DNA of 5,377 bases from an uncultured bacterium. Its GTDB lineage: Bacteria > Cyanobacteriota > Vampirovibrionia > Gastranaerophilales > Gastranaerophilaceae. The position numbers and the translations under genes were made by a program. Below the pieces are notes generated by a model. The model searched no databases and was not told the DNA's origin. It saw only the letters and a list, made by a program, of their open reading frames with translations. The stretch covers positions 1-5,377 of the forward strand of contig OMVC01000098.1 in NCBI GenBank assembly GCA_900314375.1, read 5' to 3'. Positions 1-4,091 of this stretch are shown here, piece by piece. The stretch's first letter is position 1, and each line of letters opens with the position of its first letter.

Positions 1-1
1 A

Positions 2-112
2 TCTCATTGGTGTAAGGTAGATGTGAATATGATTGATGAAGAAGTATTGGATTCTATTATTAAACGGAGTTTTGATATTACAGCATCTAAAAAACATTCT
101 AAAAAAGTTTAG
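2..112 (+). CDS. YjbR/MmcQ-like protein, C-terminal fragment
   Basis: This is an open frame entering from the left edge, with 36 visible residues and a TAG stop at 110-112. The visible part begins SHWCKVDV, continues through an acidic helix (IDEEVLDSIIKRSFDIT), and ends in a basic tail (SKKHSKKV). It resembles the end of YjbR/MmcQ (CyaY-like fold) proteins, where an HW-x-x-V strand is followed by a helix of the type DEEIKELIDxSYDLV. Members are small cytoplasmic proteins annotated as DNA-binding, with poorly defined function. It is the only plus-strand gene in the window and is convergent with the phage genes. It may be a bacterial gene flanking the prophage or a phage-carried accessory gene. 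The family call rests on pattern recall over a short fragment. The start lies outside the window. Confidence 0.65.
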   Translation, partial: SHWCKVDVNMIDEEVLDSIIKRSFDITASKKHSKKV

Positions 113-622
113 TTATTTCCCTTTCTTTTGTTGAATTTGATACCATTGGATTTTGTTCCTTAAATAATCGCCAATTCTCTCTTTTTGTAGATTTGGTAAA
201 TACGGAAGATATGTGAAATCAATTTTTCCATAACTTGAAGTTTTAGGATGGGATTGACCGAATTCATAATGTGTAAAAACAGTTTTTTCTGAAACTGTAA
301 TTCCATATAAACTGCATAGCTTTGCAACCTTTGAACACATCGCCTCCACTTGTTTTTGAGTTAGAGGATATTTTGTTTTTTTATCTTTTAAATTAAAGCC
401 ATACATCCCACAACAAGAAACTCCGATACATCCGGTGTTTCCACCACCGCAATGTGCTGCATAATTCCCATCTTTACAGTTCAAATTATCTTCAGGTTTG
501 TGTGTCCCCGGATAAATTCGACCATTAGAATCAATTAAAAAATGGTATGCTTTTAAATCGGTATCGCAGGGTTTATTGCTTCCTGCTGTCCAATGCAGAC
601 AAACTTTTGATAGTGATGTCAT
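113..622 (-). CDS. N-acetylmuramoyl-L-alanine amidase (endolysin, Amidase_2 family)
   Basis: This is a 169-aa zinc amidase expected to cleave the bond between N-acetylmuramic acid and L-alanine in peptidoglycan for host lysis. The fold signature is clear: LHWTAG at residues 9-14, YHFLID at 26-31 followed by NGRIY, NTGCIGVSCCG at 62-72, and THYEFG at 117-122. By comparison with AmpD and T7 lysozyme, H10, H118 and D135 are the likely zinc ligands and K133 (in GKIDF) the catalytic lysine. The protein is a bare catalytic domain with a short basic C-terminus (QQKKGK). I see no cell-wall-binding domain and no signal peptide, so it probably needs a holin, and none is visible here. It has nine cysteines, a high number for its size. 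The ATG has a good Shine-Dalgarno, AAGGAG, six bases upstream and overlapping the stop of the preceding collar gene. It is the last gene of the late operon. Confidence 0.93.
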   Translation of the reverse strand: MTSLSKVCLHWTAGSNKPCDTDLKAYHFLIDSNGRIYPGTHKPEDNLNCKDGNYAAHCGGGNTGCIGVSCCGMYGFNLKDKKTKYPLTQKQVEAMCSKVAKLCSLYGITVSEKTVFTHYEFGQSHPKTSSYGKIDFTYLPYLPNLQKERIGDYLRNKIQWYQIQQKKGK

Positions 623-628
623 ATAAAA

Positions 629-634
629 CTCCTT
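629..634 (-). promoter_or_regulatory. Shine-Dalgarno of the amidase gene
   Basis: AAGGAG is followed by TTTTAT and then the ATG at 622-620. Its first base is the last base of the TAA stop of the upstream collar gene. It is a stronger site than those inside the collar array and fixes the amidase start. Confidence 0.8.
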
Positions 635-1149
635 TATTTATAACGAATACATACATGAACGCCCTGTGATGGCGGTTGAACTGTTGTTGATTTCCCATAA
701 ATTTTTGAACATCTGGAAGCATCAAATCCATGCACATTATCTTGCTCACCTGAATTTGATAACGCACTTCCTTTTTGTAGGTAATAAAAAGCACCTGTAC
801 AGGTATATCCCGTACCGCAGACACCAACAGAACCTGTGATATTTGGCAAACCCGCTTCTTTTTTCGTTGCAGGGCTTGAACTCGGTTGAAGAAAACGACC
901 TGAAATATTGTAATCAGGAATTCTGAATTCGGTTGCTTGTTCAGTTCCTGTGTTGAACTTTTTCCCAATTACCGAATAAAGCAAAGGATAATCTTCAATT
1001 AAAAGTACATATCCATCGCAGGACAAAGTGTTCTCGTGCGTGTAATTTACAGGATAAACAACAAGAGAGCCAACCTGATCGGGGGTTTGTTTATTTATAT
1101 TGTAATTATTTTGATTAAGGGGATTTGTTTTAAGGTTTTTTATTTCCAT
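634..1149 (-). CDS. Tail-collar domain protein, array unit 5 (last)
   Basis: This 171-aa protein is the fifth and last of five paralogues. The N-terminus MEIKNLKTN (1-9) leads into a collar-type domain at about residues 33-88, with LSCDGYVLLIEDYPLLYSVIG and EFRIPDYNISGRFLQP. This matches the phage tail collar pattern (CDG, a hydrophobic helix with VIG, then F-x-x-PD). AGLPNITG (99-106) opens the variable segment, about 107-140, which contains CTGAFYYL and is rich in Gly and Ser. The conserved end follows: FDASRCSKIYG, TVQPPSQ and CIRYK. Collar proteins usually sit at the tips of tail fibres and contact the host. This copy is the most divergent in the collar: the first cysteine of the CxxC seen in the other four is replaced by threonine (TLSC), and SSSPATKKEAG replaces the usual VG-containing stretch. 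The ATG is preceded by TAGGAAAATAT. The collar family call is strong; the precise virion position is inferred. Confidence 0.85.
   Translation of the reverse strand: MEIKNLKTNPLNQNNYNINKQTPDQVGSLVVYPVNYTHENTLSCDGYVLLIEDYPLLYSVIGKKFNTGTEQATEFRIPDYNISGRFLQPSSSPATKKEAGLPNITGSVGVCGTGYTCTGAFYYLQKGSALSNSGEQDNVHGFDASRCSKIYGKSTTVQPPSQGVHVCIRYK
1122..1149 (-). repeat. 28-bp start-region repeat shared by units 4 and 5
   Basis: The first 28 bases of the unit 5 coding sequence match the first 28 of unit 4 (1631-1658) with one mismatch. They encode MEIKNLKTN. The unit 4 copy directly joins the block it shares with unit 3. Confidence 0.75.
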
Positions 1150-1157
1150 ATATTTTC

Positions 1158-1658
1158 CTATTTATATTTGATACAAAGATGAACTATTTGTGATGGAGGT
1201 TGTACGGTTGTGGATTTTCCATAAATTGCATTACTTGCGGATGCTTTACTTGTTGTAAGTGTTTTTTGATGACCATAATCAGGATTTCCTCTTCCCTCTT
1301 CGGCAACTCCTGAACTATCCCAATTAAAAGCAGATACGGTGTGCGTATGGTCAGGTATTCCTGCCGCAATTTGCGTACCAACATCTGTTCCCGGTTGAAG
1401 AAATCTTTTTGTAATATTGTAATCAGGAATTCTAAAAGTTCCTGATGCATCGCCTGACTTGTTATATTTAGTTCCAAGAATTTTATATAAATCTTGATAA
1501 TCAATAATTAAAAGAGAATACCCTTCACAAGATAAGCAATCATCAGGAGTATAATCGGCAGGGAATGTATAAATAGCTCCGATTTTTCCTTTTGTTTGCA
1601 CATTCTTTGAATATCCGTTTTGATTTAATTGATTTGTTTTAAGATTTTTTATTTCCAT
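1158..1658 (-). CDS. Tail-collar domain protein, array unit 4 (HxH type)
   Basis: This 166-aa protein is the shortest unit. Its first nine residues (MEIKNLKTN) are identical to unit 5, while residues 10-28 (QLNQNGYSKN, then QTKGKIGA) match unit 3, so it looks like a recombinant. The collar domain is intact (CLSCEGYSLLIIDYQDLY, TFRIPDYNITKRFLQP). After AAG the other units read LPNITG or LPNITA; this one reads IPDHTHTV (101-108). The H104-x-H106 pair recalls histidine motifs in other tail-fibre tip proteins, which can bind metal. The variable segment is hydrophilic (DSSGVAEEGRGNPDYGH) and lacks the GAF/GAV and DASR motifs of its paralogues. The C-terminus returns to consensus: IYGKSTTVQPPSQ and CIKYK. 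The start is ATG after TAGGCAAAA, six bases downstream of the unit 3 stop. It is probably an alternative adhesin or tail tip; the role is inferred from the family and the array. Confidence 0.85.
   Translation of the reverse strand: MEIKNLKTNQLNQNGYSKNVQTKGKIGAIYTFPADYTPDDCLSCEGYSLLIIDYQDLYKILGTKYNKSGDASGTFRIPDYNITKRFLQPGTDVGTQIAAGIPDHTHTVSAFNWDSSGVAEEGRGNPDYGHQKTLTTSKASASNAIYGKSTTVQPPSQIVHLCIKYK
1576..1634 (-). repeat. 59-bp near-identical repeat, copy in unit 4
   Basis: This segment matches 2119-2177 in unit 3 at 58 of 59 bases by direct reading; the only difference is at 1601. It encodes the N-terminal stretch LNQNGYSKN, then QTKGKIGA. The similarity stops being near-exact beyond the segment, as expected for local gene conversion or a recombination tract. 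Confidence 0.8.
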
Positions 1659-1664
1659 TTTTGC

Positions 1665-2201
1665 CTACTTGTATTTGATACAGATATGAATAATTTGTGA
1701 CGGGGGTTGAACTGTTGAAGATGCACCATAAATTCCTGAACAGCGAGCGGCATTAAAATCAAAACCTCCCAATCCCCAAGCACGACCACTTGCGTGATAA
1801 AAGAAATTGCTTCCCCAATTGTGATTTACAAATGCACCACTAACACCTGCCGCTCCCGGTTCAACCCCGACATTATGCCATTGACCTGTTATATTCGGGA
1901 GTCCTGCATTGACTAAAGTTCCAACCTCCGATCCCGGCTGAAGAAATCTTTTTGAAACATTGTAATCAGGGATTCTGAAAGTGTCCTCAGCATCACCTGA
2001 TTTATTAAATGTTTTTCCGAGCAGATTATATAAATCTTTGTAATCAACTATTAAAAGAGAATATCCGTCACAAGATAAGCAATCATCAGGAGTGTGTTTT
2101 ATCGGGAATGCAAATAATGCTCCGATTTTTCCTTTTGTTTGCATATTCTTTGAATATCCGTTTTGATTTAATTGATTAACTGAAAGATTAAATAATTTCA
2201 T
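1665..2201 (-). CDS. Tail-collar domain protein, array unit 3
   Basis: This 178-aa paralogue has N-terminus MKLFNLSVNQLNQNGYSKN, then QTKGKIGALFAFP. The collar domain runs about residues 33-89 with the CLSC pair at 41-44, DGYSLLIVDYKDLYNLLG and TFRIPDYNVSKRFLQP. AGLPNITG (99-106) precedes an aromatic- and glycine-rich variable segment, about 107-147, with SGAFVNHNWGS, FFYH and GRAWGLGG. The conserved end begins FDFNAARCSGIYG and finishes TVQPPSQIIHICIKYK. The exposed aromatics in a Gly-rich loop region suit a ligand-binding tip, but this is inference. Its N-terminal coding DNA is almost identical to that of unit 4 over 59 bp, which points to recent duplication or gene conversion. The ATG follows TAGGTGAATAA, eight bases after the unit 2 stop. 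Confidence 0.85.
   Translation of the reverse strand: MKLFNLSVNQLNQNGYSKNMQTKGKIGALFAFPIKHTPDDCLSCDGYSLLIVDYKDLYNLLGKTFNKSGDAEDTFRIPDYNVSKRFLQPGSEVGTLVNAGLPNITGQWHNVGVEPGAAGVSGAFVNHNWGSNFFYHASGRAWGLGGFDFNAARCSGIYGASSTVQPPSQIIHICIKYK
2119..2177 (-). repeat. 59-bp near-identical repeat, copy in unit 3
   Basis: This is the partner of 1576-1634. A second shared stretch, 26 bp identical, lies at 2068-2093 in unit 3 and 1525-1550 in unit 4, covering the codons around DDCLSC. Units 3 and 4 are therefore the closest pair over their N-terminal halves. Confidence 0.8.
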
Positions 2202-2209
2202 TTATTCAC

Positions 2210-2767
2210 CTATTTGTATTTGATACAGATGTGGACTGTTTGTGATGGGGGTTGAACGGTATTAGAACTGCCATAAATCGTATTACAGCGAGATGCATCA
2301 AAATCAAAACCTCTTAACATTGTTCCGCCTTGTGCATCGGGCAAAGCTGATTGATATCCCCAAATGCCTTCAAAAGCACCTGTAATTTGATCAGGATATG
2401 TTTCACCAAAAGCTTCGGCATTTGCATTAGTATTACTTGCATCAATTTTTCCTGTAATATTAGGTAGTCCTGCATTTATTGAAATCCCGACATTTTTACT
2501 TGGTTGTAAAAATCTACCTGTGATATTGTAATCAGGGATTCTGAATTCATCTTCGGCTTCTTCACCTGTGTTGAAATAGTTCCCAATTACAGAATGAAGT
2601 TTTTTGTAATCAATGATTTTTAATACATAACCATCGCACGCAAGACAGTCTTCGGGAACTATATTCACAGGAGCGACATATAAAATCCCGATCTTATTTC
2701 TTGTTAATTTATTGAAGTGATATTCATTTTGATTAACTTCATTTGTAATTAGGTTTGATATTTTCAT
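2210..2767 (-). CDS. Tail-collar domain protein, array unit 2
   Basis: At 185 aa this is the longest unit. The N-terminus is MKISNLITNEVNQNEYHFNK. The collar domain carries CLACDGYVLKIIDYKKLHSVIG and EFRIPDYNITGRFLQP. AGLPNITG (99-106) is followed by the longest variable segment, about 107-153, which includes an Asn/Ala stretch (DASNTNANAEAF), then QITGAFEGIWGYQSALPDAQGG. The end is RGFDFDASRCNTIYG, TVQPPSQTVHICIKYK. The TGAF and FDFDASR motifs align with units 3 and 5, so the variable segment probably folds similarly but with a different surface. The ATG is preceded by TAGGAAAATAT, in which the TAG is the stop of unit 1. It is likely part of the tail adsorption apparatus, inferred from family and position. 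Confidence 0.85.
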   Translation of the reverse strand: MKISNLITNEVNQNEYHFNKLTRNKIGILYVAPVNIVPEDCLACDGYVLKIIDYKKLHSVIGNYFNTGEEAEDEFRIPDYNITGRFLQPSKNVGISINAGLPNITGKIDASNTNANAEAFGETYPDQITGAFEGIWGYQSALPDAQGGTMLRGFDFDASRCNTIYGSSNTVQPPSQTVHICIKYK

Positions 2768-2775
2768 ATATTTTC

Positions 2776-3315
2776 CTATTTGTATTTGATGCAGATACGG
2801 ACTGTTTGAGAGTTAGGTTGAACTGTAGCAGATTTGCCATAAATTGCTGATGAACGGGAAGCATCAAGAGCGTATGAAACAGATCTGTGGTGTGCTGCAT
2901 TATTATGAGATACACCAGAGCCAAAAGCTCCTGCATTATAAACAGCACCGCTAAATGATGGACTTCCTTGAGGACCGCTCAAGACTCCAAAAGTAGCAGT
3001 AATATTTGGTAAGCCTGCATCAATCTGAACACCAACATTACTGTTTGGTTGCAAGAATCTGCCTGTGATATTGTAATCAGGTATTCTGAATGTATTTTCA
3101 AGATCGTTTTCTTGGTTAAATTGTTTTCCAATAACTTTGTATAAATCCTCGTAATCAATAATCAAAAGAGAATACCCGTCACAAGATAAACAGTCATCAG
3201 GGGTGTAATCTGTCGGATAAATAAATAATGTTCCAATTCTCTCTTTAGTCAGAATGTTTTTATGGTAGCCATTTTGATTTATGGTTGGGGTTTTCAATGT
3301 GCCGATTTTTTTCAA
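2776..3315 (-). CDS. Tail-collar domain protein, array unit 1 (first; TTG start)
   Basis: This 179-aa paralogue opens the array. It starts at TTG, giving MKKIGTLKTPTINQNGYHKN; the alignment with the other four N-termini supports this start. AAGGA lies seven bases upstream, and the start overlaps the stop of the connector gene (TTGA). An ATG seven bases further upstream is out of frame. The collar domain spans about residues 34-90: CLSCDGYSLLIIDYEDLYKVIG, TFRIPDYNITGRFLQP. AGLPNITA (100-107) precedes a small-residue-rich variable segment, about 108-148, with GPQGSPSFSGAVYNAGAFGSG and a histidine cluster (HNNAAHH). The end is ALDASRSSAIYG, TVQPNSQTVRICIKYK. It differs from the consensus by Ser for Cys in DASRC, Asn for Pro in QPPSQ, and Arg for His in VHIC. 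Confidence 0.85.
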   Translation of the reverse strand: MKKIGTLKTPTINQNGYHKNILTKERIGTLFIYPTDYTPDDCLSCDGYSLLIIDYEDLYKVIGKQFNQENDLENTFRIPDYNITGRFLQPNSNVGVQIDAGLPNITATFGVLSGPQGSPSFSGAVYNAGAFGSGVSHNNAAHHRSVSYALDASRSSAIYGKSATVQPNSQTVRICIKYK

Positions 3316-3551
3316 TGTTCATTCCTTATAAGTTCTTTAACTCTTATCCGTAATAAAGGAAAGTGGTTATTTAAGGGTAGTGTGTATTTTCCCCTTAAAT
3401 AACCATCAATAAGGGTAGAGGAGTAGATAAGTGCTTCCTCGCAGACAACCGTATCGACAGTTTCCTGATCGGGGTTGTCATTAGTTAGCTGGATAAGGGT
3501 ATGTGTACTAACTTGCTTTTCAATATCTTCGGGGGTACAGTAGAAAGACAT
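3312..3551 (-). CDS. DUF1320 (Mu gp36-like) head-tail connector, C-terminally truncated
   Basis: This 79-aa protein resembles the N-terminal half of DUF1320 proteins such as Mu gp36, thought to act at the head-tail interface. Visible family features are the start MSFYCTPEDIEKQV, HTLIQLTND (about 18-26), the helix with ALIYSSTLIDGYLRGKY (about 40-56), and TLPLNNHFPLLRI. Family members are usually about 130-150 aa and continue after PLL with a helix of the type xxLxxDIAxYxLY. Here the sequence diverges to RVKELIRNEH and stops. The missing half is not readable in another frame, because the next gene starts at once. ATG overlaps the stop of the decoration gene (TAATG), with GAGG six bases upstream. 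Truncation by deletion is my preferred reading; a naturally short variant is possible. Confidence 0.75.
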   Translation of the reverse strand: MSFYCTPEDIEKQVSTHTLIQLTNDNPDQETVDTVVCEEALIYSSTLIDGYLRGKYTLPLNNHFPLLRIRVKELIRNEH

Positions 3552-3889
3552 TAAATGCCTCTGATTATTCTGATGACATCACCTTCAGCTCCGTCATCGA
3601 GAGCATAACCATTTGATTTCTGATTATCACCTAAAGTGACTGCTTTCCCGTTGGCATCTGATGTGATTTCGGATCCGACAGTAATTGTGCCGCCTGCTTC
3701 AACAAGTAAAATACCTATTGTTGCAACTGGTGCATACTGACCTGATTCGGTTTCAACATCACAAATACCGTAGGCTTTTTCTCCGGCTCCTGAAACTGCG
3801 CCATTAAAAGAAATAAATCTTTGTTTTGGTAGGTCAGCAGTTGCAAGCACAGAATCAATCAATAAAGGTTTATATAGTTTATTTGCCAT
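3551..3889 (-). CDS. DUF2190 capsid decoration/cement protein
   Basis: This protein of 112 aa from the ATG at 3889 (MANKLYKPLL) has a beta-rich, glycine-rich sequence typical of DUF2190 proteins, which coat or stabilise phage capsids. Recognisable parts are FISFNGAVSGAGEKAYGICDVETESG, then PVATIGILLVEAGGTITVGSEITSDANGKAV, ending with a Gly-Asp turn and IRIIRGI. The length fits the family (about 110 aa). A GTG two codons upstream keeps the frame open, but it overlaps the Shine-Dalgarno, while the ATG sits four bases after AGGAGGT, the same spacing as the two preceding genes, so I choose the ATG. The gene overlaps the 70-aa gene by 11 bp and the connector by one base. Its position two genes after the capsid gene supports the role. 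Confidence 0.85.
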   Translation of the reverse strand: MANKLYKPLLIDSVLATADLPKQRFISFNGAVSGAGEKAYGICDVETESGQYAPVATIGILLVEAGGTITVGSEITSDANGKAVTLGDNQKSNGYALDDGAEGDVIRIIRGI

Positions 3890-4091
3890 TTTCACCTCCT
3901 GATTTTTCAGAGTTTTCTGTCTTTGTTTTGTTTTGATTTTTATTTGTTGTGGAGGTTTCTTTTACCACAGTTAATACATCTTGCAATTTTGTAGCTTGTT
4001 TATCGTCAAGCTCAATTACATCGCCGATTTTATACAAATCACCATTGTGCAAAATGTTAGTGTTTTTAACTTTGTATTTTTTAGTTGCCAC
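3879..4091 (-). CDS. Small phage head-module protein (70 aa)
   Basis: The first 45 residues form a compact domain (KKYKVKNTNILHNGDLYKIGDVIELDDKQATKLQDVLTVV). This is the pattern of small phage proteins with a beta-hairpin 'NGKxYxxGDxIELxxxxAxxL', found between capsid and connector genes. The position is comparable to Mu gp35, and I do not assign a firm family. From about residue 46 the sequence becomes a low-complexity, probably disordered tail of Thr, Asn, Lys, Ser and Glu, ending KSGGENGK. The start is GTG at 4091, four bases after AAGGAGGT, overlapping the capsid gene by 11 bp. A role at the capsid surface or in head completion is plausible from the neighbours only. Confidence 0.75.
   Translation of the reverse strand: MATKKYKVKNTNILHNGDLYKIGDVIELDDKQATKLQDVLTVVKETSTTNKNQNKTKTENSEKSGGENGK
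3894..3900 (-). promoter_or_regulatory. Shine-Dalgarno of the decoration gene
   Basis: AGGAGGT is followed by GAAA and the ATG at 3889-3887. It decides the start over the GTG at 3895. It lies inside the 70-aa gene and encodes its C-terminal Gly-Gly. Confidence 0.85.

Larger units (their letters stand above)
634..3315 (-). repeat. Tandem array of five diverged collar genes
   Basis: Five head-to-tail coding units of about 0.5-0.57 kb are separated by only 6-8 bp. Conserved blocks recur in the same order in every unit: NQN near residue 12, the collar block ending RIPDYN(I/V), RFLQP, the AG(L/I)P junction, then IYG, TVQP and the C-terminal C(I)(K/R)YK. The segment between AG(L/I)P and IYG varies in both sequence and length. 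DNA conservation is patchy, so the array is mostly old, with local recent exchange. Confidence 0.9.

Noticed and set aside
99..112. Small inverted repeat CTAAA-AAAG-TTTAG at the end of the YjbR-like gene as a terminator
   Set aside because: The stem is five AT-rich pairs, lies inside the coding sequence, and lacks a following T-tract, so it would be too weak.
573..968. Open frame of 131 codons overlapping unit 5 and the amidase start
   Set aside because: It is a shifted-frame shadow of the collar gene. Its codons run through conserved collar blocks, it has no ribosome site, and similar shadows appear at 1184-1504 and 2739-2948 because the paralogues share base composition.
634..3315. Diversity-generating retroelement target in the collar array
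   Set aside because: Variable segments differ in length as well as sequence, so they are not copies of one template altered at adenines. No template repeat or reverse transcriptase is present in the window. Elements outside it cannot be excluded.
634..3315. CRISPR or short-repeat array
   Set aside because: The repeated motifs are conserved codons about 0.5 kb apart in coding genes, not short repeats with regular spacers.
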